Below are positions 9,967 through 17,374 of a DNA stretch of 64,000 nt, piece by piece; position 1 is the first letter of the stretch, and every line of letters starts with the position of its first letter. Made by a program: the position numbers and the translations under genes. A model generated the notes under the pieces. It was not told the DNA's origin and ran no database searches. It saw only the letters and a list, made by a program, of their open reading frames with translations. Origin of the DNA: Aliidiomarina haloalkalitolerans (GTDB taxonomy: Bacteria > Pseudomonadota > Gammaproteobacteria > Enterobacterales > Alteromonadaceae); assembly GCF_003987315.1 (NCBI RefSeq), contig NZ_PIPI01000006.1, forward strand, positions 102,562 to 166,561, in the 5' to 3' direction.

Positions 9967-10043
9967 TAGTGAGCGTAATGCTCTCCCAAGATGTTTTCCC
10001 TGGACATCATTTGCCCCGGTCAATTTGCCCGGGGCTTTTTATT
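9967..10043 (+). ncRNA. spf: Candidate Spot 42-like sRNA downstream of polA
   Basis: The polA-engB interval is where enterobacteria and vibrios encode Spot 42, an Hfq-binding sRNA. Here three stem-loops follow each other: GAGC-GTAAT-GCTC (9971-9983), GATGT...ACATC (9990-10008), and a terminator, GCCCCGG...CCGGGGC plus T5 (10013-10040). AAGATGTT and GCCCC-G-GTCA also occur in E. coli Spot 42. A -10-like CATACT is at 9961-9966, with no clear -35. The candidate is ~77 nt, shorter than the 109-nt E. coli RNA, so it is a positional rather than proven homologue. Confidence 0.4.
10013..10043 (+). terminator. Rho-independent terminator downstream of polA / sRNA candidate
   Basis: The stem is GCCCCGG / CCGGGGC with a 9-nt loop, followed by TTTTTATT. 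It ends either the polA transcript or the separate small RNA proposed just upstream. Confidence 0.85.
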
Positions 10044-10095
10044 GGGCGTTAGCTACGGCCGGTTAAACTCAAGCAATAAAAAAACCGCCACTCCG

Positions 10096-10119
10096 TGAAC
10101 TGACCCCCAATAGTTGGAC
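10096..10119 (+). repeat. Left terminal inverted repeat of the IS
   Basis: This is the 24-bp left end. It overlaps the first arm of a long hairpin that continues to base 10138 and includes the orfA ribosome-binding region. Confidence 0.9.
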
Positions 10120-10143
10120 ATTCCAATTACTGGGGGTCTTTTT
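10102..10143 (+). promoter_or_regulatory. IS left-end hairpin plus T5 masking the orfA ribosome-binding site
   Basis: The arms are 10102-10118 (GACCCCCAATAGTTGGA) and 10122-10138 (TCCAATTACTGGGGGTC), complementary at 15 of 17 positions with a 3-nt loop, followed directly by TTTTT and the orfA ATG. The GGGGG that would serve as Shine-Dalgarno lies inside the stem. A transcript entering from outside would fold this, hiding the RBS or terminating at the T-run. By analogy with other IS elements this protects against activation by read-through. Confidence 0.6.
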
Positions 10144-10644
10144 ATGTCCAAACATCAAAGAACATTTAAGCTTGAACTAGCCAAACTTGCGCAATGCGAA
10201 AGCTCACTGGAGCTAGGTCGAAGGTTCAATGTTTCATCTAGGCAAATCCGCTATTGGTCATCGGTTTATCGACTTCATGGCGAAAGTAGTTTTCTTCACT
10301 CAGACTATCCTTACACATCGTTTTTCAAAATGAATGCGTTAAAAGCGATGCAATTGAATGACTGGTCGCTCGCTTATACCAGTGCATACTATGACTTATC
10401 ATCGCCAGGAATATTATTTCAGTGGCAAAAGCTTTATTCTCTCGAAGGTATCCCCGGACTTATTCCAAAGAAGAGAGGCAAACCCCGTATGAAGCATAAC
10501 CCTTCTGAGCCTAAACCGTCAGAGCAGATGACTGAGAAAGAGTTACGGGAAGAATTAGACTACCTGCGTGCGGAAAATGCCGTCTTAAAAAAGTTAGAAG
10601 CCTTGGCTCAAGCAAAAAAGAAACAAGCAAAGAAAAGACCCTAG
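10144..10644 (+). CDS. IS3-family transposase OrfA (helix-turn-helix subunit)
   Basis: OrfA (166 residues from this ATG) binds the IS ends. It has a helix-turn-helix region in the first ~60 residues (LGRRFNVSSRQIRYWSSVYR), a second DNA-binding-like segment, and a C-terminal leucine-zipper-like coiled coil (LREELDYLRAENAVLKKLEA), all as in the IS150 group. Two in-frame A-AAA-AAG heptamers (10587-10593 and 10614-10620) near the 3' end allow a -1 shift into the orfB frame. The stop overlaps the orfB GTG by one base. Confidence 0.93.
   Translation: MSKHQRTFKLELAKLAQCESSLELGRRFNVSSRQIRYWSSVYRLHGESSFLHSDYPYTSFFKMNALKAMQLNDWSLAYTSAYYDLSSPGILFQWQKLYSLEGIPGLIPKKRGKPRMKHNPSEPKPSEQMTEKELREELDYLRAENAVLKKLEALAQAKKKQAKKRP
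10614..10620 (+). promoter_or_regulatory. A-AAA-AAG slippery site for -1 frameshift, orfA to orfB
   Basis: The heptamer AAAAAAG is phased as A-AAA-AAG in the orfA frame. After slipping back one base, the frame stays open through the orfA stop into orfB, giving the fused OrfAB transposase. A second identical and equally phased heptamer is at 10587-10593. Use of this motif is established for IS150 and IS911; which copy works here is unknown. Confidence 0.75.
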
Positions 10645-11486
10645 TGGTCCATGAGCTCAAGGCGAGATTTAATTTAAAGCATTTACTCAAAGCAACAGGC
10701 TTACCCAAAAGCGTGTATTACTACCATCGGCAATCCATAAGCCGAGTATGCCCTGATGAAACTTTGAAGTCTCAAATCCAGAAGGTTTACCATGCGCATA
10801 AAGGACGTTATGGATATCGAAGAATAACCCTTACACTGCGTTTATCCGGCATGTCAGTGAACCATAAACGTGTGCAACGACTTATGTGTGAACTCGGATT
10901 GAAGTCAAAAGTAAGACCTAAACGGTATAAGTCCTACAAAGGTGAAGTCGGTCGAATAGCGCCGGATTTAGTACAAAGAAAGTTTACAGCGGATAAGCCA
11001 AACCAAAAGTGGGTTACTGATGTGACAGAGTTCAAAGTCGGGGAGCAAAAGGTGTATCTCTCCCCTGTCATCGACCTTTTTAATCAAGAAGTGGTCAGTT
11101 ATGAAGTCCGTAAATCCGTGACGTTACCGCTAGTTACAGACATGCTGAGGAAAGCGATAGGTAAGCTTAGGCCGAATGAAATGCCTATCATCCACTCTGA
11201 CCAAGGCTGGCAATATCAAAATAGAGCTTACCAACGACAAATGAGAGAAAAAGGTTTACCGCAGAGCATGTCGAGGAAAGGTAACTGTCTAGATAATGCA
11301 GTAGCAGAGAACTTCTTTGCAATCCTAAAAACAGAGATGTATCACAATGAAGTATTTAAAAGCGCCGATGAACTCATTGAAAACATCAAAGAATACATCG
11401 ATTATTACAACACCAAACGAATTAAGCTCAAACTAAAAGGCCTGAGTCCGATTGATTATCGAAATCAGGCCTTGTTAGCCGCTTAG
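10644..11486 (+). CDS. IS3-family transposase OrfB (DDE catalytic domain)
   Basis: This 280-residue integrase-core protein carries the DDE triad of the rve superfamily: Asp in WVTDVTEF, Asp in IHSDQGWQYQ, and Glu in DNAVAENFFAILKTE, 35 residues apart as expected. The HTH_21-like N-terminus has HKGRYGYRRIT and VNHKRVQRLM. The C-terminal YIDYYNTKRIKLKLKGLSP is typical of the IS150 group. The GTG start may not be used independently, because the active enzyme is expected to be the OrfAB fusion made by -1 frameshifting. No stop codons or frameshifts disrupt it. Confidence 0.95.
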   Translation: MVHELKARFNLKHLLKATGLPKSVYYYHRQSISRVCPDETLKSQIQKVYHAHKGRYGYRRITLTLRLSGMSVNHKRVQRLMCELGLKSKVRPKRYKSYKGEVGRIAPDLVQRKFTADKPNQKWVTDVTEFKVGEQKVYLSPVIDLFNQEVVSYEVRKSVTLPLVTDMLRKAIGKLRPNEMPIIHSDQGWQYQNRAYQRQMREKGLPQSMSRKGNCLDNAVAENFFAILKTEMYHNEVFKSADELIENIKEYIDYYNTKRIKLKLKGLSPIDYRNQALLAA

Positions 11487-11492
11487 AAATGA

Positions 11493-11516
11493 GTCCAACT
11501 TTATGGGGTCAGTTCA
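11493..11516 (-). repeat. Right terminal inverted repeat of the IS
   Basis: This is the 24-bp right end, with 21 of 24 positions matching the left end in inverted orientation. The TCCG target duplication follows immediately. Confidence 0.9.
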
Positions 11517-11593
11517 TCCGAGGAGTAGCGGTTCTTAATAATCTTAACAAAAGGGTGGTTATCGCGTATTTCGTTTAAATCACCCGAGTGTTC

Positions 11594-12229
11594 CTAATAC
11601 AGACCACGAATGTACTTTGACAAGATTTCGATGTCACGGTCCGTTAAGCGTGCTGCGATATCACGCATCATGCCGTTTGGATCGTTGCTGCGGTCACCAG
11701 AGCGGAACTCTTTTAAAGTGAGCGCTGTGTACTCGGCGTGCTGGCCGCTTAACAATGGAAATGCTGCTAAGCCCATACCTAAGCCGCTTGGGCCGTGACA
11801 CGCTGCACAGGCAGTGATGCCGCGATCCAAATCGCCACCCATAAACAAACGCTGTGCTTCTTCGACGATTTCTTCGTCAACAGTGCCAACCGGATGTTCT
11901 TGACTTGCATAGAATGCAGCAAGGTCATGGATGTCTTGGTCACTTAAGTTCACAACCTGTGAGGCCATGAGCATGTTGTTACGACCTTCAGCGCCATTTG
12001 TTTGCGCGCCTAAACGGTAGTCCATTAATTGCTTAACTAAATATTTGTAGCCTTGGCCGCCAATGTTCGGGAAGTCGCCAGAAGGGCTGGTACCCGTTTG
12101 GCCGTGACATGCCGCACAAGTAACAGACTTTGACTGCCCAGCTTCGGCATCGCCTTGAACATCGGCTTGAGCCGTAGCAGCGCCACTGGCGAACAACACA
12201 AAACCACATAGAATCGCGAGTTTTTTCAT
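11594..12229 (-). CDS. Cytochrome c4 (dihaem, periplasmic)
   Basis: This 211-residue protein carries electrons from the bc1 complex towards terminal oxidases in the periplasm. It has a signal peptide (KKLAILCGFVLFASGAATAQA) and two similar class I cytochrome domains, each with CAACHG. Axial Met candidates lie in NNMLMASQV and NGMMRDIAA. The ATG at 12229 starts a proper signal peptide and has GAAGAGAGA upstream; a longer frame to 12271 would disrupt the signal. It is divergent from engB, as often seen in this order. Its downstream terminator has been split by the IS. Confidence 0.93.
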   Translation of the reverse strand: MKKLAILCGFVLFASGAATAQADVQGDAEAGQSKSVTCAACHGQTGTSPSGDFPNIGGQGYKYLVKQLMDYRLGAQTNGAEGRNNMLMASQVVNLSDQDIHDLAAFYASQEHPVGTVDEEIVEEAQRLFMGGDLDRGITACAACHGPSGLGMGLAAFPLLSGQHAEYTALTLKEFRSGDRSNDPNGMMRDIAARLTDRDIEILSKYIRGLY

Positions 12230-12405
12230 GATCTCTCTTCTCTGTTTATTCTTTGTCTTCAGCTGGGCCAAAGCCCGAAAAAAATTCCAGACGCTATTTT
12301 ACACGATTCTCGCCGCGATGAAACGTCTGATTGACGGTTCTTAGGTTGGCGGTAGCCTATTATTCGTTCATAATACCCGACCTTCCTGAGTAATTGAGGT
12401 TCGTA

Positions 12406-13059
12406 GTGAGTAGCCAAAGCGTACATTTTCAATCCGCACGATTTATTACAAGTGCACCCGACATTCGTCATCTTCCTGCCGACGAAGGGCTAGAAGTCGC
12501 TTTCGCTGGGCGTTCGAACGCTGGGAAGTCAAGCGCGTTGAACACCCTCACCAAGCAAAAAAGCCTAGCGCGGACGAGTAAAACCCCGGGACGTACCCAG
12601 CAAATTAATGTATTTAGTTTGGATGACGGCCGTCGCTTAATCGATTTGCCCGGTTACGGTTTCGCGAAAGTTCCGTTAGCGATGAAACACAAATGGCAAC
12701 AGGCACTTTCGGAGTACCTCCAAAAACGCAAATGTCTACGTGGTTTAGTTGTATTAATGGACATTCGTCACCCAATGAAAGACTTGGACCAAGAGTTAAT
12801 TCATTGGGCCGTGGAAAGCGACTTGCCGGTGCTTGTGGTGCTGACCAAAGCGGATAAATTAAAAAGCGGCGCGCGGAAAGCGACACTGATGCAAATTCAA
12901 GAAGCGTTGCCAGGCTTTAATGGTGACGTGCAAGTGATTACCTTTTCGTCGTTGAATAAAAGTGGGCTGCCGGACTTAGAGCGAATTTTGCAAGGTTGGT
13001 TTAGTTTACCTGCCGATGAGGATGATCAATCGTCCACGGAAGGCAGTATACAGTCGTAG
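12406..13059 (+). CDS. engB: Ribosome biogenesis GTPase EngB/YsxC (YihA)
   Basis: EngB is an essential GTPase for late assembly of the 50S subunit. Visible G motifs are G1 [10 protein letters not shown]2 around [10 protein letters not shown]3 DLPGYG, and G4 TKAD, with SSLNKSG near G5. Length is ~217 residues. The GTG at 12406 is preferred because GAGG lies 6 nt upstream; the in-frame TTG at 12394 overlaps that same SD. The polA-engB-yihI neighbourhood matches enterobacteria and vibrios. Confidence 0.95.
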   Translation: MSSQSVHFQSARFITSAPDIRHLPADEGLEVAFAGRSNAGKSSALNTLTKQKSLARTSKTPGRTQQINVFSLDDGRRLIDLPGYGFAKVPLAMKHKWQQALSEYLQKRKCLRGLVVLMDIRHPMKDLDQELIHWAVESDLPVLVVLTKADKLKSGARKATLMQIQEALPGFNGDVQVITFSSLNKSGLPDLERILQGWFSLPADEDDQSSTEGSIQS

Positions 13060-13080
13060 CGTTTCCACCGAAGCGCTCGC

Positions 13081-13094
13081 CTCGACTAGTCGAG
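13081..13094. repeat. 14-bp perfect palindrome upstream of the DMT exporter gene
   Basis: CTCGACTAGTCGAG is a perfect palindrome ~57 bp before the start of the next gene. It could be an operator or a weak terminator stem for engB; no T-run follows, so an operator is slightly more likely. Confidence 0.35.
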
Positions 13095-13150
13095 AGGTGT
13101 TCCACCTGCAGTGTTGAAAGCCACAGCAAGACTCCAGACACAGGAATAGC

Positions 13151-14047
13151 ATGACCGATTCAGTACCTTACCCGTGGTCCACATGGGCTAAGCTTTTTAC
13201 CTTAGCACTTATTTGGGGCAGCTCATTTTGGTTAATCAAAATGGGCTTATTGACGTTCACACCAGTTGAAGTAGCAGCGGTCCGCCTAGCGGCAGCAGCG
13301 GCTTTTTTGGCGCCGTTTGCGATTGTGCGCATGCACCGTCTGAAGCGTCACCAATGGTTTGTGGTCGCATCGGTGGGTTTAACCGGAAGTCTCTTGCCTG
13401 CTTTTCTGTTTGCCTTAGCACAAACCCGCATCGACAGCGGCGTCACCGGCGCACTGAATGCACTCACGCCATTGTTCACGTTAATTATCGGCGCGATTAT
13501 TTTCCGGCAATGGGTCACCGGCCGTACGGTGTTTGGCTTACTGATTGGTTTAGGCGGCACGCTGATGCTAGTGTTGCTCAATGCTTCTGGGCAGCTGACC
13601 ATCAATAGCTATGCCTTGTTTATTGTCGCGGCGACTTTCTGCTATGGCATGAACTTAAACTTGATTAAGACCTACTTACCGGATCAAACACCATTGACGA
13701 TTACGGGCGTGTCATTGCTTATGGTTTTACCGATTGCGGTCTTGTACTTAATCGGCCCAGGTGAAGTGGCGAGCAAACTTACCGATACCACTGCATGGGG
13801 CTCATTCACCGCTGTCGTTGTGTTAGGTGTTGTTGGTACTGCGTTGGCGTTGATTCTGTTCAATCACTTAGTCCAAATTGCAACAACGGTATTTGCCAGT
13901 TCAGTGACCTACTTGATTCCTATCGTCGCCATGACCCTCGGTGTCTTGAGTGGGGAAACTATCGGCGCATACCAATTTGCCGGCATGGGCTTTATTCTTC
14001 TTGGGGTGTGGTTAGCTAACCGCAAACCGATTCCAGCTCGCGGTTAG
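13151..14047 (+). CDS. DMT-superfamily (EamA) transporter
   Basis: This 298-residue inner-membrane protein has ten predicted helices arranged as two EamA repeats. The first begins LIWGSSFWLIK and the second around IVAATFCYGMNLNLI. The EamA family exports metabolites such as amino acids or related compounds; the substrate here cannot be told. AGGAA sits at good spacing before the ATG. It ends at a hairpin terminator shared with the convergent DUF885 gene. Confidence 0.87.
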   Translation: MTDSVPYPWSTWAKLFTLALIWGSSFWLIKMGLLTFTPVEVAAVRLAAAAAFLAPFAIVRMHRLKRHQWFVVASVGLTGSLLPAFLFALAQTRIDSGVTGALNALTPLFTLIIGAIIFRQWVTGRTVFGLLIGLGGTLMLVLLNASGQLTINSYALFIVAATFCYGMNLNLIKTYLPDQTPLTITGVSLLMVLPIAVLYLIGPGEVASKLTDTTAWGSFTAVVVLGVVGTALALILFNHLVQIATTVFASSVTYLIPIVAMTLGVLSGETIGAYQFAGMGFILLGVWLANRKPIPARG

Positions 14048-14053
14048 CATAAA

Positions 14054-14082
14054 GGCGCAGTGTTTATCACTGCGCCAATTTT
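14054..14082. terminator. Terminator between convergent DMT and DUF885 genes
   Basis: The stem is GGCGCAGTG / CACTGCGCC with a 5-nt loop, followed by AATTTT on the plus strand. It overlaps the stop codon of the minus-strand DUF885 gene, so it may serve mainly plus-strand transcription. Confidence 0.75.
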
Positions 14083-15887
14083 CCTTGGATGTAATCGCGA
14101 ATTTGCTGCTCAAGTGTTGCTAACGGCACACTGCCATTCTTCAGTACTTCGTCATGGAATTCACGCAGATCGAAATCATTTCCAAGTGCTGCTTCAGCTT
14201 CAGCTCGCAAGCGCTTAATGGTCAACTCACCGAGCTTGTACGACAAGGCTTGGCCTGGCCAACTAATGTAACGATCAATTTCGGTGTTGACGTTGTGCAG
14301 TGAGAGCGCGGTATTGCTACCTAAAAACTCCACAGCCTCGTCGCGACTCCAGCCGAGTGCGTGCATACCGGTATCGACCACTAAACGAGCAGCTCGCCAC
14401 ATTTCATAGGTCAAACGACCGAAATTGCTGTAAGGGTCTTGGTAGAAGCCAGTTTCTAAGCCCAAGTACTCGGCATACAAACCCCAGCCTTCACCAAATG
14501 CAGAAATATAGGTTGAACGACGGTAATCTGGAACGTTCTCCATTTCCTGCGCGAGCGCGATTTGTAAGTGGTGGCCCGGCACACCTTCGTGCAGTGTTAA
14601 CGCTTCTAACTCGTAAAGCGGGCGAGTTTCCACAGCATAGGTGTTCACCCAATATTCACCGGCTTCATCGTCACGTGATGCACTTGAGTAACGACCCTGG
14701 GTGTAATTTGGCGCAATCTCTGCAGGTACCGGCACAACGCCATAAGGCGTTCGTGGTAAATGCCGGAACAAGCGCGGCAGGACATGATCAGCGCGCTTGG
14801 CAATATACGCCGCTTCTTTCAGGAGCTCTTCGCCAGTTTCCACATAGAACTGCGGGTCGGTCCGGAGGAAGTGGATAAACTCGGCGAAGCTGCCATTAAA
14901 TCCAACTTCATCAATGACTTCCTGCATTTCTGCGCGAATACGCGCGACTTCAGCAAGCCCAATTTCATGGATTTCCTCGGCGGAGAGGTCGAGCGTGGTG
15001 TAGTGCTTAACTCGATTTGCATAGAAAGCATGACCATTCGGCAAGTCAGTCGCCGCGATGTCAGTACGTGTGTTCGGCACGTATTCATTTGCTAAAAAGT
15101 CATGAAAGTCTTGTAACGCTGGGTTCACCTGCGTTGCGATGATCGTTTGCGCTTCAATTTCGAGGTCACGGAACTGCTCGTCGGTTAACCAACGTTGCGC
15201 TTGGTGAATTGGACGATAAAAAATACTCTCGGCAGGATCAACGGTCACGTAGGCCAGTACGCCAGCAGGGAAGGTTTGCAGGACAACCTGCGGTTGCGCG
15301 ATGCCGCGCTCGAGACCCTCACGCATATAGGCTGTTTGCTGCGCTAGCCAGGCCGGCACGTCATTGAGCAGTTGCAAATAGCGATTGAAGTCATCCGCAC
15401 CATTAAAACGCACTTGCTGTGGCAAGCGGGCGATGGTGTTATGTGGGCCGGTTTCATTGGTCAGCGGCATTAAGTGCATGTTGAATTCGTACTGCGAAAT
15501 CTGATTGCGCAATGCATACATCAACATGTCACGGTTAATTTGATTGTCAGCGCTGAGCGTACTTGCATCCATAGCGGCAAGCTGTTGATAAAACCCTTTA
15601 CGAGTTTCGTAGCGCTCTTGCAGAGCCTCCGGAGAAATGTCGTTCAATCGATCGCCAGGGCGGCCGTCCGCACCCCGGGCAATTAAATACTGACCTTGAT
15701 TATAGGCCCATGCTTGCTCAGCAAGTTCAGTAAACTTAGCGTCTGCGGTGACTGCAGCAGCGGTTACAACAGAGCCTGTACGATTAGTATTTGAACTTGC
15801 GGTTCCTGAATTAGTCGCTGTGCTCTGGCAGCCCGATAAGGCAAGTAAAATTGCACTGGTGAGAAGAAGCGTTGCTTTTTTTTGCAT
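14067..15887 (-). CDS. DUF885 family lipoprotein, putative metallopeptidase
   Basis: This is a 606-residue lipoprotein: the signal peptide ends in the lipobox LSGC, so it should be anchored to the envelope. The body is the DUF885 family. It carries LTLHEGVPGHHLQ, which resembles a zinc-binding HExxH-like metallopeptidase site (HEGVPGHH), and a second conserved Glu-rich region (AFGEGWGLYAEYLG). Peptidase activity is inferred from the family, not shown. It probably acts on peptides in the periplasm, in line with other secreted hydrolases in this window. AAGG lies upstream of the ATG. Confidence 0.88.
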   Translation of the reverse strand: MQKKATLLLTSAILLALSGCQSTATNSGTASSNTNRTGSVVTAAAVTADAKFTELAEQAWAYNQGQYLIARGADGRPGDRLNDISPEALQERYETRKGFYQQLAAMDASTLSADNQINRDMLMYALRNQISQYEFNMHLMPLTNETGPHNTIARLPQQVRFNGADDFNRYLQLLNDVPAWLAQQTAYMREGLERGIAQPQVVLQTFPAGVLAYVTVDPAESIFYRPIHQAQRWLTDEQFRDLEIEAQTIIATQVNPALQDFHDFLANEYVPNTRTDIAATDLPNGHAFYANRVKHYTTLDLSAEEIHEIGLAEVARIRAEMQEVIDEVGFNGSFAEFIHFLRTDPQFYVETGEELLKEAAYIAKRADHVLPRLFRHLPRTPYGVVPVPAEIAPNYTQGRYSSASRDDEAGEYWVNTYAVETRPLYELEALTLHEGVPGHHLQIALAQEMENVPDYRRSTYISAFGEGWGLYAEYLGLETGFYQDPYSNFGRLTYEMWRAARLVVDTGMHALGWSRDEAVEFLGSNTALSLHNVNTEIDRYISWPGQALSYKLGELTIKRLRAEAEAALGNDFDLREFHDEVLKNGSVPLATLEQQIRDYIQGKLAQ

Positions 15888-16259
15888 GAAGGATACCTTT
15901 TCATTACGGACTCAAAAACTTAGGCCTCATTCTGCTATGGAATCAGCCAGGTTGCCACCCCCTTAGATCTATATTAAAAGTTATACAATCGTTGTAAAAA
16001 TATTCAATTTTGAATAAAAAGCTCATTTTTATAACGAATCAATAGTTGCTTTCACTTCGATTTTTCGTATTCTAGGGCGCTATAAGGACAAGGGGAAAGC
16101 CTCGAGAGCTCCTCGGCAGTGACCCAGGTTAGGGCGCTCAAAGCCAGACGAAATAAGGCCTGAGCGAATGCCGAAACAGCATTCACCAAGAAAAAATAGA
16201 AAAAAACAGAAATTAATTGGTGACTTGTTGTAATTTTGTGATAGTCTCTCGATACAACG
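15888..16259. promoter_or_regulatory. Upstream region of the DUF885 gene and of the Csr-like RNA
   Basis: No gene is supported here. A promoter-like pair TTGCTT (16046-16051), 16-nt spacer, TATTCT (16068-16073) points right and could start a longer version of the regulatory RNA. TAGGGCGCT occurs twice about 60 bp apart. A second pair, TTGTAA (16228-16233), 17-nt spacer, GATACA (16251-16256), lies just before the proposed RNA start. Confidence 0.4.
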
Positions 16260-16715
16260 CTTAGGGCTGAGCTCAATAAGCGAAAATTAAAAAGTCGTTA
16301 ACAAAAATAAAAACAAAAACGACCAAAGGGAATAAAAATACGCCAGGAGGCGACATAACATTTTGGGAAAGCACTGCGTAACCTTCTGTTTTGGGTCTTC
16401 ATAGCAGTAAAGCTAACAGCGCAAGTTCGTGAATGTTTCACCAAGAAAACAGCGCGAACAAAACATAAATACGAATAATGACAAGTGTTGCAGTCTGTTA
16501 TTAGCAAAAAGGTTTTTGCAGTAAAAAATTCTTGCTGAGAAAAAGGCGCACCGGCGGAACCTCAAGGCTCCTCCTGAAGTGCGGATAAAAAGAGGCAAGT
16601 AAAACACGGAAGAATAATAATAATGTAGGAACTAGCGACAATCGTTCTCGAATTCACCCTGGGGGGGTGTGCGGGTTCAAATCAAGGCGATGATTTCATC
16701 GCCTTTTTTATTTTC
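16260..16715 (+). ncRNA. csrC: CsrB/CsrC-family regulatory RNA candidate (CsrA sponge)
   Basis: E. coli encodes CsrC between yihA and yihI; this gene-free stretch is immediately upstream of yihI in the same block. It contains at least seven GGA motifs, the binding core for CsrA. One is in an ideal presenting hairpin, CGCC-AGGA-GGCG (16341-16352), and E. coli CsrC has the nearly identical GCCAGGAGGC. It ends in a strong terminator whose stem GGCGATGA / TCATCGCC resembles the GGCGACAG stem of E. coli CsrC. Promoter-like TTGTAA-N17-GATACA lies just upstream. The 5' end is uncertain and could be ~180 nt earlier. Such RNAs sequester CsrA to control carbon storage and motility. Confidence 0.6.
16684..16715 (+). 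terminator. Strong terminator of the Csr-like RNA
   Basis: The stem is AAGGCGATGA / TCATCGCCTT with TT between, then TTTTTATTTT. No ORF precedes it on the plus strand for more than 600 bp, which supports a non-coding transcript. Confidence 0.92.
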
Positions 16716-16767
16716 TCCCTGCCGTAAAATTCATCTCTTAATGCTGAAACACGCAGAATACGTTATC

Positions 16768-16806
16768 CTATAGGGTAGATTTTCCATCTCGATTCGCTAT
16801 AGGGTA
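16768..16806 (+). repeat. Direct repeat CTATAGGGTA upstream of yihI
   Basis: The 10-mer CTATAGGGTA occurs at 16768-16777 and 16797-16806, starts 29 bp apart. The second copy supplies the AGGG likely used as yihI ribosome-binding site. It could be a regulator site or chance duplication. Confidence 0.4.
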
Positions 16807-16817
16807 AGCATCGTTAT

Positions 16818-17351
16818 ATGACGCGCATTAAAAAGTCTCGCAAACCGGGTCCGCTGGCACCACGAAAAGTGGAGCGTACGCCCACAGACGCCAAGAAGAC
16901 TGAGCCGAAAGGCAAAGACAAAGGTAAGGGGCAAAAGCCGGGCAGTCGCTACGGTGTCCAAAGCCAAAAACTTCACGGCGCCGCCAAAGGTAAAAACACA
17001 TCCGATCCGCGCTTAGGATCGAAAAAACCGATCGCGTTAAAAGTGGCTGCGCAAGCGCTCACGCCAGAGCTGGAATTTGCGCAACTTGAGAACGACCGCA
17101 AGTTACAAGACCTATTGACCAAGTTAGAGTCTGGCTACGTACTCAATAAAGCGGATCAAGCGTATGTGGACGAGAAGCTCTCGCGCTATCAAGAGCTCGC
17201 TGAACAGCTTGGCATTGACCTTGACGAGCTCGACGATGATTGGGATGAAGGCGATGATAATGTCGAGTATGAAACGTCGGGTGAGCGCTTCAGTAGCGTT
17301 GATGAGTTTGATTTCGAATTTGACGACGAATCTGACGACAAAAACGATTAA
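16818..17351 (+). CDS. yihI: Der GTPase-activating protein YihI
   Basis: YihI stimulates the ribosome-assembly GTPase Der. The protein (177 residues) has the typical basic N-terminus (TRIKKSRKPG), the family core DPRLGSKKPIAL, a helical middle region, and a strongly acidic tail (DELDDDWDEGDDN and later Asp/Glu runs). Its place downstream of polA and engB and upstream of a DUF2489 gene matches other gammaproteobacteria. Confidence 0.92.
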   Translation: MTRIKKSRKPGPLAPRKVERTPTDAKKTEPKGKDKGKGQKPGSRYGVQSQKLHGAAKGKNTSDPRLGSKKPIALKVAAQALTPELEFAQLENDRKLQDLLTKLESGYVLNKADQAYVDEKLSRYQELAEQLGIDLDELDDDWDEGDDNVEYETSGERFSSVDEFDFEFDDESDDKND

Positions 17352-17374
17352 CTATGAATAATGAGGTGTCTATA

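Larger units (their letters stand above)
10096..11516 (+). mobile_element. Complete IS3-family insertion sequence (IS150-like)
   Basis: The element is 1421 bp. Terminal inverted repeats run 10096-10119 and 11493-11516, 21 of 24 positions matching, starting TGAACTGACCCC and ending with the complement. The ends are TG...CA as is usual for IS3. It is flanked by a 4-bp direct repeat TCCG (10092-10095 and 11517-11520), a target duplication. It contains orfA and orfB in the typical -1 arrangement with in-frame A6G slippery sites. Both ORFs and both ends are intact, so the copy looks recent and potentially active. Confidence 0.95.
10083..11533 (-). terminator. Terminator hairpin of the cytochrome c4 gene, split by the IS
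   Basis: Joining the two flanks of the IS and removing one copy of the duplicated TCCG restores a hairpin. Its arms are AACCGCCACTCC (10083-10094) and GGAGTAGCGGTT (11522-11533), which pair fully except for one C/A mismatch, and the left side is an A7 run. Read on the minus strand this is a stem followed by a T-tract, so it was the intrinsic terminator for the cytochrome c4 gene. The IS has separated its arms by 1.4 kb. Confidence 0.75.

Noticed and set aside
16052..16607. Three minus-strand open frames of 64-74 codons
   Set aside because: They are Phe/Ser/Leu-rich translations of the A-rich strand opposite the Csr-like RNA, without SDs or recognisable domains.
16655..16690. tRNA T-loop-like GCGGGTTCAAATC
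   Set aside because: No pairing partner follows the loop and no acceptor or anticodon arms are present; it directly precedes a terminator.
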